Shown in pieces: positions 44,569-54,726 of a stretch of DNA of 64,000 nt (its first letter is position 1; each line of letters begins with the position of its first letter). Origin of the DNA: Agrobacterium larrymoorei (GTDB lineage: Bacteria > Pseudomonadota > Alphaproteobacteria > Rhizobiales > Rhizobiaceae). The notes beneath the pieces were generated by a model. That model did no database searches and was not told the DNA's origin. It was given only the letters and a program-made list of their open reading frames with translations. The translations under genes and the position numbers were made by a program. The stretch is taken from NCBI RefSeq assembly GCF_005145045.1, contig NZ_CP039691.1, positions 1,996,001-2,060,000 of the forward strand. The letters run 5' to 3'.

Positions 44569-45411
44569 ATGGTTTTGCGCCAAGTTTATATCGCTGCTTG
44601 CGTCGCCGCGTGCCTTTCCAGCTGCGCGGGCAAACCGCAGGCGGATGGGTCTCTCAAGACGGCATTTGCGGCCAGCATGCCGGAGGCGCCCTCTAAGGGA
44701 GCGCATGATCCGGTTGCGCTTTCGCCTGCGGCGTGGATGCGTCCGCGCAACCCTACGGGGCTTGCGGGGCGGGATATTGAGGTTTCGTCTCTCAAGGATA
44801 TCGCGCTTGCCAACAAGGAAGTCGTTCTGAGTTTCGATGACGGTCCGGTGCCGGGCAAGACGGAGCGGATTCTGGCGACGTTGAACGATTTTGGTGTGAA
44901 GGCCACCTTTCTGATGGTGGGTGAGATGGCGCAGGCGCATTCTGCCATTGCCAGGAAGGTCGTGGCCGAGGGGCATAGCATCGGCAGCCACACATTCAGC
45001 CACCCCAACCTGCGTGCAATGTCCTTCGATCGTGCCTTGGCGGAAGTGGCTAAGGGAGAGAAGGCGGTATCGAAAGCCACCGAGACGGACGCGATGTTCT
45101 TCCGGTTTCCGTACCTTGCCGATAGCGGCAGCCTGCGCCACATGGTTTCCGAGCGCGGGCTCGTGATCATGGATGTGCAGATCGATTCCAAGGATTATTT
45201 CACCGATAATCCCGCGCAGGTGGCGTCGCGTACCATCGCGGCGCTGCGCCATCGAGGCAGCGGCATTATTCTGATGCATGACATTCACAAGCGCACGGCG
45301 GCAATGCTGCCTGCCCTGCTGACGCAACTGAAAGCGGAAGGCTACAAGGTCGTGCATCTGGTCTACAAGAAGCCTGCACACAAGCCGATGCTCGTCGCTT
45401 CCGCCAGCTGA
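44569..45411 (+). CDS. Polysaccharide deacetylase family lipoprotein
   Basis: Predicted lipoprotein of 280 residues (lipobox LSSC near residue 19) with a NodB-homology domain from about residue 80. The metal and catalytic motifs are visible: SFDDGPVPGKT (catalytic and metal Asp), HSIGSHTFSHPNL (metal histidines), RFPYLADSG and ILMHDIHKRT (catalytic His). It would remove N- or O-acetyl groups from a cell-envelope or exopolysaccharide in the periplasm. It is a single gene with an AT-rich 260-bp promoter region. Substrate unknown. Confidence 0.9.
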   Translation: MVLRQVYIAACVAACLSSCAGKPQADGSLKTAFAASMPEAPSKGAHDPVALSPAAWMRPRNPTGLAGRDIEVSSLKDIALANKEVVLSFDDGPVPGKTERILATLNDFGVKATFLMVGEMAQAHSAIARKVVAEGHSIGSHTFSHPNLRAMSFDRALAEVAKGEKAVSKATETDAMFFRFPYLADSGSLRHMVSERGLVIMDVQIDSKDYFTDNPAQVASRTIAALRHRGSGIILMHDIHKRTAAMLPALLTQLKAEGYKVVHLVYKKPAHKPMLVASAS

Positions 45412-45533
45412 TCGATGATGCGGAGCGCGATGATTTAGCTGTTGTCGCGCCTTCCCCACCTTGCCCGCCTGCCCGTTTCTGATACAAGGCATAAAGTATT
45501 ATTTTTGCAGCATCTAACGGGTCATAAGCAATC

Positions 45534-46460
45534 ATGTCAGCCATAAAGCTTGCCATTGTCGGCGTCGGCAAAATCGTTCGCGACCAGCATCTTCCAGCCA
45601 TTGCCGCCAATCCGGATTTCGATCTGATCGCAACGGCAAGCCGCCATGGCACAGTTGAAGGCGTACCGTCCTATGGCACCATCGATGCATTGATCGAGGC
45701 TGTGCCGGATGTGCAGGCCGTTTCGCTCTGCATGCCGCCGCAATATCGTTATGAAGCGGCCTATGCTGCGCTGAATGCTGGCAAGCATGTTTTCCTCGAA
45801 AAGCCTCCGGGCGCGACGCTTTCCGAAGTACAGGATCTGGTTCGACTGGCTGGTTCCAAAGGCCTTTCTCTGTTTGCCAGCTGGCATTCGCGTTATGCAC
45901 CGGCTGTCGAAGCGGCAAAGAGCTTCCTCGCTTCCACCAAGATCAACAGCGTGCATGTGATCTGGAAGGAAGATGTGCGCCACTGGCATCCGAACCAGGA
46001 ATGGATCTGGCAGGCTGGCGGTCTTGGCGTGTTCGATCCCGGCATCAATGCATTGTCTATCATCACGCATATTCTGCCGCGCGCGCTTTTCATCACCAAG
46101 GCTACGCTGGAATTCCCAGAGAACCGCGATGCGCCGATTGCGGCTGACATCCATTTCTCCGACGTTGCGAAGACGCCCGTACATGCCGAATTCGACTGGC
46201 GTCAGACCGGCAAGCAGAGCTGGGACATCGTGGCCGAAACGGATGCAGGCCAGATGGTGCTTTCCGAAGGCGGCGCGAAGCTTTCCATCAATGGCGAGCT
46301 GAAGTTCTCCGAGCCGGAGCGCGAATACCCTGCCCTTTACGAGCGTTTTGCGGAGATCATCAAGGCCAAGACTTCCGACGTCGATCTGGCGCCGCTGATG
46401 CATGTGGCCGATGCATTCCTGCTTGGCCGTCACAAGTTCGTGGATTCGTTTTACGACTGA
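45534..46460 (+). CDS. Gfo/Idh/MocA oxidoreductase, D-galactose 1-dehydrogenase-like
   Basis: NAD(P)-dependent dehydrogenase of 308 residues. N-terminal Rossmann motif IKLAIVGVGKIVRDQHLPAI (residues 4-23) and the family lysine motif EKPPG (about 93-97). The length and the C-terminal half (HVIWKEDVRHWHPNQEWIWQ, with GGLGVFDPGINALSI) resemble the galactose or L-arabinose 1-dehydrogenases of oxidative sugar catabolism. Downstream pathway genes are not adjacent, so the substrate is only suggested. It ends 24 bp before the convergent GGDEF gene. Confidence 0.87.
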   Translation: MSAIKLAIVGVGKIVRDQHLPAIAANPDFDLIATASRHGTVEGVPSYGTIDALIEAVPDVQAVSLCMPPQYRYEAAYAALNAGKHVFLEKPPGATLSEVQDLVRLAGSKGLSLFASWHSRYAPAVEAAKSFLASTKINSVHVIWKEDVRHWHPNQEWIWQAGGLGVFDPGINALSIITHILPRALFITKATLEFPENRDAPIAADIHFSDVAKTPVHAEFDWRQTGKQSWDIVAETDAGQMVLSEGGAKLSINGELKFSEPEREYPALYERFAEIIKAKTSDVDLAPLMHVADAFLLGRHKFVDSFYD

Positions 46461-46483
46461 TCAGGCGTGAAACACTGACAGCT

Positions 46484-47512
46484 TCAAAGGGCGCGGCTGA
46501 TGAAACGGTTGCGCCCTGCTTTTTTGGCCTGATACAGCGCCTCATCCACGTTACGCAGCAGGCTGTTCCGGTCATTGCCGGACTGTGGCGCAATGGCGCC
46601 GCCGATGCTGAGATTTGCCGTTACCGATGTGCCACTGACATCGAAAGGCTGACGGAAGGCTTCGAGTAGCCGTTCGGCGATTTTTTCCAGCGTTTCCGGC
46701 GCACGCGGGCGCGGAATGAAGATTGCGAACTCATCTCCGCCCATGCGAATGACGGTATCCTGAGACCGTACCGATTCCCGGATGCGCTTTGCGGCATCCT
46801 GCAAAACCTGATCGCCCGCGGGATGACCCAGCGTATCATTGATGGCCTTGAAGCCATCCATATCGAGATAGAGCGCGCCGAAGGTATCGTTTTCGCGCAG
46901 TGCCTCGTAAAGCTGCGCATCCACCACTAGATCCAGTGCCTTGCGGTTATAAAAGCCGGTCAACGGATCGGTCATGGCAGCATCGCGCAACTCGTTTTCC
47001 GCAAGGCTCATGACGAAATTGGCCTTCTGGAGACGCAGAAGAGCACCGGCGAGCGTTGCGAAGCGCCGCAGGCTTTCCTGCTCGTCATTGCCGAAAGAAC
47101 GCGGCTTTGTATCGGTCAGGCAGAATGCGCCGATGGGGAGGCCCGGCTCAAGTTCGATGGGCGTACCGGCGTAGAAGCGGATATTGGGGCTATCATTCAC
47201 ATAGGGCATGTCGCGCCAATGCGGGTCATCGGCCAGATCCGGGATGACGAAAGTTTCATTGTTCGTAACGACGATATTGCAGGCGGAAATGTCGCGCGCG
47301 CATTCGTTGATCTGCTCACCGGACTGATGGACGATGTGCATCCAGTCGGCATCGAGAATATGCACCGCCGCGCGGGACGTGCCGAACATTTCCTTTGCAA
47401 GTGTGGAAAGAGCGCCAAGCTCGTCTGCCGGACCATCTGCCAGAGGAAGGATTTCACGAACGGCGGTAAGCCGCCGTGCTTCGCTGGTGGAAAGTCTCGT
47501 CATCTGCCCCAT
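46484..47512 (-). CDS. GAF-GGDEF diguanylate cyclase
   Basis: Cyclic-di-GMP synthase of 342 residues: GAF sensor domain at about 20-165 (FGTSRAAVHILDADWMHIVH, then FYAGTPIELEPGLPIGAFCL) and a GGDEF domain with intact site RMGGDEFAIF. The start DPLTGFYNRKALDLV is canonical. No clear RXXD inhibitory site is seen before the motif. The ATG at 47512 gives MGQMTRL; an ATG at 47503 is also possible. It is the last gene of the pepA-holC operon with about 30-bp gaps. The ligand of the GAF domain is unknown. Confidence 0.92.
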   Translation of the reverse strand: MGQMTRLSTSEARRLTAVREILPLADGPADELGALSTLAKEMFGTSRAAVHILDADWMHIVHQSGEQINECARDISACNIVVTNNETFVIPDLADDPHWRDMPYVNDSPNIRFYAGTPIELEPGLPIGAFCLTDTKPRSFGNDEQESLRRFATLAGALLRLQKANFVMSLAENELRDAAMTDPLTGFYNRKALDLVVDAQLYEALRENDTFGALYLDMDGFKAINDTLGHPAGDQVLQDAAKRIRESVRSQDTVIRMGGDEFAIFIPRPRAPETLEKIAERLLEAFRQPFDVSGTSVTANLSIGGAIAPQSGNDRNSLLRNVDEALYQAKKAGRNRFISRAL

Positions 47513-47544
47513 CGCCCCAGAACCCTCGTCGTCTTCGCCTTGTC

Positions 47545-47994
47545 TTACGCTTTCTTCTGCCACCGGCCTTCTGGCGACTGCTGCCAATAGGTAAGCGTGT
47601 GGCCCTCGCCTTTCAACTTTTTCCACTGAGCGCGTGCGCCTTCAAGTTGCACGGCATCATATCCATCGAACATGAACACAATTCGCTCATAGGCATCTAG
47701 TGCCGGAGGTTCGGCACCTTCCACGATGAAACGCACGGTTGCTTCGTTTGCATTGTCTGCGGAGGCCGTCAGCAAAACCGGCTGGCTGGCCGGTGCGGCG
47801 GTGGCATCGGTTGAATGGGGCAGGAAGCTGTCATCGCGGAACGTCCAGAGGTGAACGTCCAGCACATCCCGCTTCTCCTCGCTGGCCGTCTGAACCGCGA
47901 CCTTCCAGCCGCGCTCCAGCGATTTTTCCAGAAGCGGCGGCAGCGCATCCTCCAGCTTGGATTCCGTCAGATGGTAAAAGAGAACTTCCGTCAT
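47545..47994 (-). CDS. holC: DNA polymerase III subunit chi
   Basis: Clamp-loader accessory subunit of 149 residues that links the replisome to SSB. The N terminus MTEVLFYHLTESKLEDALPP and the block RGWKVAVQTASEEKRDVLDVHLWTF with DSFLPHS are the chi family pattern. It follows pepA by 29 bp; the pepA-holC order is widely conserved in proteobacteria, which supports the call. No unusual features are seen. Confidence 0.93.
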   Translation of the reverse strand: MTEVLFYHLTESKLEDALPPLLEKSLERGWKVAVQTASEEKRDVLDVHLWTFRDDSFLPHSTDATAAPASQPVLLTASADNANEATVRFIVEGAEPPALDAYERIVFMFDGYDAVQLEGARAQWKKLKGEGHTLTYWQQSPEGRWQKKA

Positions 47995-48023
47995 CGGAAC
48001 ATTGCCGCCTTCATGCCTTTAAC

Positions 48024-49514
48024 TCAGTCTTCGTAATGCGCGCGCACCAGTTCATCCAGAAGACGAACACCGTAGCCGGAGCCCCAGGACTGGTTGATTT
48101 CGGTGAGCGGCGAGCCCATCGCGGTGCCTGCAATATCCAGATGCGCCCAAGGCGTATCGCCCACGAAGCGCTTGAGGAACTGCGCTGCCGTGACGGAACC
48201 GGCCAGACGACCCGCGCTGTTCTTCATGTCGGCAAATTTCGAGTCGATGATCTTGTCGTAATCCTTGCCGAGCGGCATGCGCCACAGGCGTTCCTGCGTC
48301 GTATCCCCCGCCTTGGTCAGGCGCTCCGCCAGTTCATCGTCATTCGAAAAGAGTCCCGCCTGCAGATTGCCGAGCGCAACGGTGATAGCGCCGGTGAGCG
48401 TTGCAAGATTGATCATGAATTTCGGCTTGAAACGGTCATTCGTGTACCAGAGCGCATCGGCCAGAACGAGACGGCCTTCGGCATCGGTATTGATGATTTC
48501 GATGGTCTGGCCCGACATGGAGGTGACGATGTCACCCGGGCGCTGCGCATTGCCATCCGGCATGTTTTCTACAAGGCCGATGACGCCGATGACGTTCGCT
48601 TTAGCCTTGCGCGCGGCCAGCGTGTGCATAAGGCCGGTCACGGCAGCGGCACCGCCCATATCGCCCTTCATATCTTCCATGCCAGCGCCGGGCTTCAGCG
48701 AAATGCCGCCCGTATCGAAGACCACGCCCTTGCCGATGAAAGCAATCGGCTCATCCTTCTTGGAACCGCCCTTCCACTGCATGATGGCAAGGCGCGGAGG
48801 ACGAACGGAGCCCTGCGCAACGCCCAAGAGCGCGCCCATGCCGAGCTTCTTCATTTCTTTCTCGCCCAGGATTTCCACCTCGACGCCGAGCTTCTTCAGC
48901 TCCTCGGCCTTGTCTGCAAACTCTTCAGGTCCGAGAACATTCGGCGGCAGGTTGACGAGATCGCGCGCCAGAATGACGCCGCCTGCAATGGCTTCAGCGG
49001 AAGCGAAAGCCTCCTTGGCGTCAGCCGAAGCAGCCGTGACGATAGTGACCTCGACGCTTTTTGGCGTCTTGTCCTCCTCGGACTTCTTCTTTGTCTTATA
49101 CGCATCGAAGCTATAGGCGCGAAGAAGGAGGCCGAGCGCGAAATCTGCCGCGGCCTTGCCGGTTGCCTCTAAGCCAAGGGCATCGAGATGAACGACGACC
49201 TTTTCCGCCTTCTTGAACTGTGCAGCGGCTGCACCACCGGCGCGCAGCCAGTCATGCGGGGTGAGCTTGGATGCCTTGCCGAGACCGATGACAACGATTC
49301 GATCCGCCTCAGAGCCCTGCGGCGCCAGCACATCCAGCACGCTCATGGACTTGGCGGCAAAGCCTGCGACCTTGGCAGCCTTTGCCAGGACGCCGGAAGG
49401 ATCGACCTCAGCCTGACCGGCTGCGGCGCTCTCGCCCGCGATCTGGACAAGAACGGCGGTGGCGTTTTCGAGCGAAGCGGAGTTGGAAAATGAAATATCG
49501 AATCTGGCGGACAT
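48024..49514 (-). CDS. pepA: Leucyl aminopeptidase (M17 family)
   Basis: Cytosolic di-metal aminopeptidase, 496 residues, active as a hexamer. The signature NTDAEGRL and the metal block [17 protein letters not shown] (here [11 protein letters not shown]) with KGDMGGAA are all present. The ATG at 49514 (MSARFDISF) is chosen; an ATG four codons upstream is less well supported. It leads the minus-strand pepA-holC-GGDEF operon and is divergent from lptF, a conserved junction in proteobacteria; 49515-49808 between them is promoter DNA without a gene. Confidence 0.95.
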   Translation of the reverse strand: MSARFDISFSNSASLENATAVLVQIAGESAAAGQAEVDPSGVLAKAAKVAGFAAKSMSVLDVLAPQGSEADRIVVIGLGKASKLTPHDWLRAGGAAAAQFKKAEKVVVHLDALGLEATGKAAADFALGLLLRAYSFDAYKTKKKSEEDKTPKSVEVTIVTAASADAKEAFASAEAIAGGVILARDLVNLPPNVLGPEEFADKAEELKKLGVEVEILGEKEMKKLGMGALLGVAQGSVRPPRLAIMQWKGGSKKDEPIAFIGKGVVFDTGGISLKPGAGMEDMKGDMGGAAAVTGLMHTLAARKAKANVIGVIGLVENMPDGNAQRPGDIVTSMSGQTIEIINTDAEGRLVLADALWYTNDRFKPKFMINLATLTGAITVALGNLQAGLFSNDDELAERLTKAGDTTQERLWRMPLGKDYDKIIDSKFADMKNSAGRLAGSVTAAQFLKRFVGDTPWAHLDIAGTAMGSPLTEINQSWGSGYGVRLLDELVRAHYED

Positions 49515-49808
49515 TTTTCTGCTCATCTTGTTATTCGAGGTTGCCGTGGATCATGGCTTTTTCAGCCCGCGGCGCAACCCCGCCATGGCTTTTCCCGGTG
49601 GCAAATTTATGAATCGCGCTCATTCATAAAGGCTTATCTACAAAAGTTTTTTCTCGCGCTGTTCAACAAAAAGACACAGCGCTGGGAAAAATTGCTGCGC
49701 GAAACAAATTTGTGAGCAATGCAGAGTCGCCATTCGTAATCGTTCGGATTACATAGGGCCGGTTCCCGGCAGCGGGGAAAATAATGAAAAAACGTCACCA
49801 GGGACTAA

Positions 49809-50978
49809 ATGGCGCTTCTTGAACGATACATATTGCGACGTTCGACGCAGATGTTTCTCGTCGCGCTTCTGCCCGTTCTCGCCATCATCTGGACGATCCA
49901 GGTGTTGCAGAGAATCAATCTCGTCACCGATAGCGGCCAGTCCATGGGCTCGTTCATGACGTTGGCAACCATGCTGTTGCCGACGCTTATTCCCGTGGTG
50001 TTGCCCTTCGCGCTCGTCATCGGCGTGACGCAGACGTTGACGGCGATGAACACGGATTCGGAGCTTGCGATCATCGACGCGTCCGGCGCGCGCCGCACGC
50101 TGATCTACAAGCCGATCCTCATTCTGGGTGCGGCCCTCAGCCTCGTTTCCTTCGGCATCACCAATTTTGCCGAACCGCCTGCGCGCGCCGCAGCAAGACA
50201 GATGGTGGCCGCCGCCTATGCCGACCTCCTTTCCTCCGTCATCGAGGAAAAGACGTTCCGCACCATTCAGGACGGGCTCTATGTCCAGATCGCCCAGCGT
50301 CAGGGCCGGATTCTGCGCGGCCTCTTCGTGGCGGATCGTCGCGACCCGAATTACGACCTTATCTATTATGCCAAGGAAGGCATGATCGATGAGGGCGGTA
50401 CATCGCTGACCATGCGTGACGGCGAAGTGCAGCAGAAGACACCGGACGGCAAGGTTTCCGTCGTCAAGTTCCTGTCCTATGCCTTCGATCTTTCGACCAT
50501 GTCGGAAAAATCCGATAACGAACCTTCGCTTTCCTCCAGCGATGCGAGCCTGGCATTCCTGCTCTTGCCGGATGAGAATAATGAAAGCTACAAGAAGGCT
50601 CCCGGCGGTTTCCGCTCGGAACTGCACCGTCGCCTCGTCGACTGGATGTTCCCTTTCGTCTTCGCCCTGATCTCGCTGGTGGTTGCCGCAGATGCGCGTT
50701 CGCACCGCGAAGCGCGGCTGCACCCCATGGTCGCTGCACTGGTGACTGCCTTCATGCTGCGCTGGCTTGGCTTCTATTTCACCAATCAGGTCAAGCAGAG
50801 CGCGGCATTCATTCCGCTGGTCTATGCGGTTCCCGTGGTCAGCGGCGCGATTGCGACCTATCTGCTGATGAGTGGACGTAAGCTTCGCCTGCCAGCCTTT
50901 CTCCACGGTGCGGTACAGAGCGCACAGAAGCGCCTCTCCTCGCCCAAGCCAAACGGTTCCGGGGGGCAGAGCGCATGA
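49809..50978 (+). CDS. lptF: LPS export ABC permease LptF
   Basis: Inner-membrane permease that, with LptG and the ATPase LptB, extracts lipopolysaccharide from the inner membrane. 389 residues with six expected helices, three before and three after a large periplasmic domain (about 100-270). The start LERYILRRSTQMFLVALLPV and the later RLVDWMFPFVFALISLVVAA are typical of the YjgP/YjgQ family. It overlaps lptG by 4 bp, so the two are translationally coupled. LptB is not in the window. Confidence 0.94.
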   Translation: MALLERYILRRSTQMFLVALLPVLAIIWTIQVLQRINLVTDSGQSMGSFMTLATMLLPTLIPVVLPFALVIGVTQTLTAMNTDSELAIIDASGARRTLIYKPILILGAALSLVSFGITNFAEPPARAAARQMVAAAYADLLSSVIEEKTFRTIQDGLYVQIAQRQGRILRGLFVADRRDPNYDLIYYAKEGMIDEGGTSLTMRDGEVQQKTPDGKVSVVKFLSYAFDLSTMSEKSDNEPSLSSSDASLAFLLLPDENNESYKKAPGGFRSELHRRLVDWMFPFVFALISLVVAADARSHREARLHPMVAALVTAFMLRWLGFYFTNQVKQSAAFIPLVYAVPVVSGAIATYLLMSGRKLRLPAFLHGAVQSAQKRLSSPKPNGSGGQSA

Positions 50979-52063
50979 TGTTCGGCACCCTCTCCCGCTA
51001 TTTCCTGAAGAGATACGCCATCACCACCTTGTGGTTCCTGCTCGGCGTGTCCTCGATCATCTTCCTTGCAGACTTCAGCGAGACCGCGCGACGCATGTCT
51101 GGCCTGCCGGGATATTCTGTTCCTGCAGCGCTTGGCCTCACGGCGTTGCGCCTGCCCCTCATTCTTCAACAGACGATACCTTTCGTTGCGCTTTTCGTTG
51201 GCATGACGACGCTGATCTCGCTCAACCGCCGCTACGAGCTGGTGGTGACGCGTGCCGCAGGGATTTCGGTCTGGCAGTTCATGATGCCGTTCGTGGGCGG
51301 CGCGGTGATTCTCGGCATTCTCGCCATCACCGCCTTGAACCCGCTCGCGGCCTGGGGCGAAAGCCAGTCGCTTTCGGTCGAGGCGGGTTGGCGAAATGAA
51401 GGCGGTACACCGCGGCAGCAGCAGGTGATTCCATGGCTGCGCCAGAGCAGCGGCGGACAGGACACGATCATCGGAGCGAAGAGCTACGAGGACAACGGTA
51501 CGCTGTTGCAGGATGTGGTATTGATACACCTCGATCCGAGGGGCAACATCACCTCCAGACAGGACGCCAAGTCCGCCAAATTGGAAGATGGTTACTGGCT
51601 TCTTAACGACGTTTCGACAATCACGCCCGGCCATGTGCCAACGCGGGAAGCGACGGCGAGAATCAGTACCAATCTGAGACAGGAATTCGTTCAGGAGCGC
51701 CTGACACAGCCGGAAACCGTTGCTTTCTTTGATCTTTCTCGGAAAATCGAAGTTGCGCAGTCTTTCGGACTGTCTTCAAAGGCACTGGAAACGCAGTACC
51801 ACTTCCTGCTTTCCATGCCATTTCTGCTGGTTGCGATGACGTTGATCGCGGCGACTGTTTCATTGAAGTTCAGCCGTTTTGCACAGTCTCGTTCCCTGAT
51901 TCTAGGTGGAATCGTTTCCGGCTTCGTGCTTTATGTGGTAACCGTGCTCGTAAGGGCATTCGGGAGTAGCGGTGTGTTCCCTCCCTTCGTCGCGGTCTGG
52001 ATTCCAGTCGTCGTGGCGTTGGCGTTGGGGGCAACCATTCTGCTTCATCAGGAGGACGGCTAG
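50975..52063 (+). CDS. lptG: LPS export ABC permease LptG
   Basis: Partner permease of LptF, 362 residues, YjgQ family. N-terminal helix block SRYFLKRYAITTLWFLLGVS, then a periplasmic beta-jellyroll-like domain, and a C-terminal helix pair. It shares 4 bp with lptF upstream and 1 bp with lptD downstream, forming one tight operon. Between helices two and three, LNRRYELVVTRAAGISVWQF is the cytosolic coupling stretch facing LptB. No unusual changes. Confidence 0.94.
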   Translation: MMFGTLSRYFLKRYAITTLWFLLGVSSIIFLADFSETARRMSGLPGYSVPAALGLTALRLPLILQQTIPFVALFVGMTTLISLNRRYELVVTRAAGISVWQFMMPFVGGAVILGILAITALNPLAAWGESQSLSVEAGWRNEGGTPRQQQVIPWLRQSSGGQDTIIGAKSYEDNGTLLQDVVLIHLDPRGNITSRQDAKSAKLEDGYWLLNDVSTITPGHVPTREATARISTNLRQEFVQERLTQPETVAFFDLSRKIEVAQSFGLSSKALETQYHFLLSMPFLLVAMTLIAATVSLKFSRFAQSRSLILGGIVSGFVLYVVTVLVRAFGSSGVFPPFVAVWIPVVVALALGATILLHQEDG

Positions 52064-54423
52064 TGGCGGTATTTGACCGCGGGAATATCAGACGGCTTGC
52101 TGCGGCCCTTCTGACAGGGGCTGCTGTGTGCGCATATGTTGCAACGGCTTCCAGCGCTTTCGCGGAAGACGGTGTCATGATCGGCGACGCTCAAGACCAA
52201 TCAAAACTCCTGCTTACAGCAAATGATCTGACCTATAATCGTGACCAGGAGCGCGTTATTGCCTCCGGCGGCGTGCGATTGAAATATTCGGGCTACCGCA
52301 TGGTGGCCCAGCGTGTGGAATTCAACCAGTCCACCGGACGGGTGATGGCGCGCGGCAACATCGAGTTGATCGAGCCCGGCGGCAACCGAATCTATGCCGA
52401 TGAACTCGACGTAACGGACAATTTCGCCCAGGGTTTCGTTAACGCCCTGCGCGTCGAAACCACGGACAATACACGCATCGTCGGCGAGAGCGCGGAGCGC
52501 CTCAACGAAGACGTGATGGTTCTCAACAACGGTACCTACACGGCCTGCCTTCCCTGCGCCGAGCGCCCTGACAAGCCGCCATTGTGGCAGGTGAAGGCGC
52601 AGCGCGTCATTCAGGACGGTAAGAAACAGACGGTGCGTCTGGAAAAGGCTCAGTTCGAGCTTTTTGGCAAGCCTATCGCCTATCTGCCTTTCATCACGGT
52701 TCCAGATAACCGGGTAAAGCGCAAATCCGGCTTTTTGTTCCCGCAGTTCAGCGTCACCGATAATCTCGGTTTCGGCGTCGGCGTTCCCTATTATCAGGTC
52801 CTTGGCCCCAGCGCCGACGTGACGATCACGCCGACCTATTATTCGACACAGGGTCTTCTGCTTCAGGCCGAGGTGCGCCAGCGTTTCGAAATGGGAACGC
52901 ATACGCTGACACTGGCTGGTATCAACCAGCAGGATTCCAGCAAGTTTGAATCCGGCACCAGCGACGCGCTGAACGATCAGCGCGGCATGGTCGCCACCAG
53001 AGGCGATTTCAAAATCAATCCGCGCTGGGCATTCGGTTGGGATGCCATGGTGCAGAGCGACAACAACTTCTCGCGCACTTACGGCCTCAAGGGCTATAAG
53101 AGCGAGACGCAGACGAACAAGCTCTACCTCACCGGTTTTGGCGAGCGTAACTCGTTCGAGGCGAACGCCTATTACTTCAACGTTCAGGACAAGGATGATT
53201 CCGAGACCGAAGAACGCAAACAGGCGATGGTCCATCCGGCCATCGACTACCGCTACTTCGTGCCGGATCCCGTTTATGGCGGCGAGCTTTCTCTGACGAC
53301 GAACCTGACCAGCCTGACACGTCGCGATGAGGATGCCTATGCTCTGGGCAACTCCATCCGTTTCCCGGGTCTGGAGGGCACCTATACCCGCCTGTCGACC
53401 GAAGCCGAGTGGAAGCGCACCTTCACTCTCGATAGCGGCTTGCAGCTGACGCCACTTGCGGCACTTCGCGGCGACGTGCTGTCGACCGATATGGGAACGC
53501 AGGGCTTTGCCTATAACAGCATGATCAACGACGATGCCGCCTTCAGAGGCATGGCGACGTTCGGTCTGGAAGCGCGTTACCCTATCCTGTTCACCGCCGA
53601 GCACAGCAACCACGTCATCGAGCCGATTGCGCAATTGTTCGTGCGTAACAACGAGCAATATGCGGGCGAAATTCCAAACGAGGATTCGCAGGCATTCGTT
53701 TTCGACGCGACCAACCTGTTCGAGCGTGACAAGTTCACCGGTTACGACCGTATCGAAGGCGGCACGCGCGCCAATATCGGCTTCCGCTATAACGGCACGT
53801 TCGATAATGGCTATGGCATTCGCGCCATTGCCGGCCAGTCCTTCCAGCTGGCAGGCCAGAACTCCTTCGCATCGACCGATCTCGTCAATGTCGGCGCGGA
53901 TTCAGGCCTTGAGTCCACCCGGTCCGATTATGTCGCCATGGCCGCCATCGATGCGCCTATCGGGCTTTCCTTCTCGAGCAGCTTCCGCTTCGACAAGGAT
54001 AATTTCGACATCAACCGCATGGAAAATGGTGTGAGCTACACCGATAACCGGTTTACGGGCAAGGTCAGCTACACGCAGGTCAAGGCACAGCCTGAATATG
54101 GCTACGACCGCGACCGCGACATCATCCAGACATCCGGCAAGCTGCGCCTTGACGACAACTGGGCGCTTTTCGGTTCGATCAACTACGATCTGAACAACAA
54201 GTTCTCCAGCGAGCGCCGCATCGGCATTCTCTATCAGGATGAGTGTACGATCTTCACGGTCAGCTACTCCGACGAGGGCAACCTGAACACGGTGCGTGAA
54301 GCGGCCAATGACTGGTCCATCAACGCCCGCCTCGCCTTCCGCACACTCGGCGATATCAGCGTCGGTTCTGCTGCTGAAGACTGGGATAAGGCCGATATCG
54401 GCTGGCAGCCAAACAATTATTGA
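52063..54423 (+). CDS. lptD: LPS-assembly outer-membrane protein LptD
   Basis: Outer-membrane beta-barrel that places LPS in the outer leaflet, together with LptE. 786 residues; GTG start at 52063 overlapping the lptG stop and following AGGAGG. A signal peptide ends near ATASSAFAED (about residue 34), the N-terminal LptA-like domain covers about 45-180, and the C-terminal barrel has many amphipathic strands. Cysteines occur in TACLPCAERPD and DECTIFT, which could form the interdomain disulfide known for LptD. A terminator follows at 54431. Confidence 0.95.
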   Translation: MAVFDRGNIRRLAAALLTGAAVCAYVATASSAFAEDGVMIGDAQDQSKLLLTANDLTYNRDQERVIASGGVRLKYSGYRMVAQRVEFNQSTGRVMARGNIELIEPGGNRIYADELDVTDNFAQGFVNALRVETTDNTRIVGESAERLNEDVMVLNNGTYTACLPCAERPDKPPLWQVKAQRVIQDGKKQTVRLEKAQFELFGKPIAYLPFITVPDNRVKRKSGFLFPQFSVTDNLGFGVGVPYYQVLGPSADVTITPTYYSTQGLLLQAEVRQRFEMGTHTLTLAGINQQDSSKFESGTSDALNDQRGMVATRGDFKINPRWAFGWDAMVQSDNNFSRTYGLKGYKSETQTNKLYLTGFGERNSFEANAYYFNVQDKDDSETEERKQAMVHPAIDYRYFVPDPVYGGELSLTTNLTSLTRRDEDAYALGNSIRFPGLEGTYTRLSTEAEWKRTFTLDSGLQLTPLAALRGDVLSTDMGTQGFAYNSMINDDAAFRGMATFGLEARYPILFTAEHSNHVIEPIAQLFVRNNEQYAGEIPNEDSQAFVFDATNLFERDKFTGYDRIEGGTRANIGFRYNGTFDNGYGIRAIAGQSFQLAGQNSFASTDLVNVGADSGLESTRSDYVAMAAIDAPIGLSFSSSFRFDKDNFDINRMENGVSYTDNRFTGKVSYTQVKAQPEYGYDRDRDIIQTSGKLRLDDNWALFGSINYDLNNKFSSERRIGILYQDECTIFTVSYSDEGNLNTVREAANDWSINARLAFRTLGDISVGSAAEDWDKADIGWQPNNY

Positions 54424-54726
54424 CATGGAGGCGGCGGGATTTTCCCGCCGTTTTCTTTTGAACCGTCCGCCAAACAAGTGCGCTTGAGCGCAATGTGATC
54501 GCTCATTCAACCCACCGTCACGCTTTTGCCGCAGATATCTATGATCTGCTTGTCTCCAGCGATTGCCGTAACATTCATTCCGGTGATATACACGGTCGCG
54601 TTCACGCTTGGACTGTAACAAAAGCATCATTACTGGCGCAGGTCGGACCTTTTTTCCGCCCCGGCGACAGATGTTAAAAGCAACGTCGCGCCATGAACCG
54701 CGGCCTGCCGAGAGGGAGAGAACAAG
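54424..54726. other. Intergenic stretch between lptD and surA-like gene
   Basis: Contains the lptD terminator hairpin at its start. The remaining 270 bp has no ORF with a ribosome site; it probably holds a promoter for the surA-pdxA-rsmA genes. Confidence 0.5.
54431..54459 (+). terminator. Terminator after lptD
   Basis: CGGCGGGA-TTT-TCCCGCCG hairpin followed by TTTTCTTTT, 8 bp after the stop codon. Confidence 0.85.
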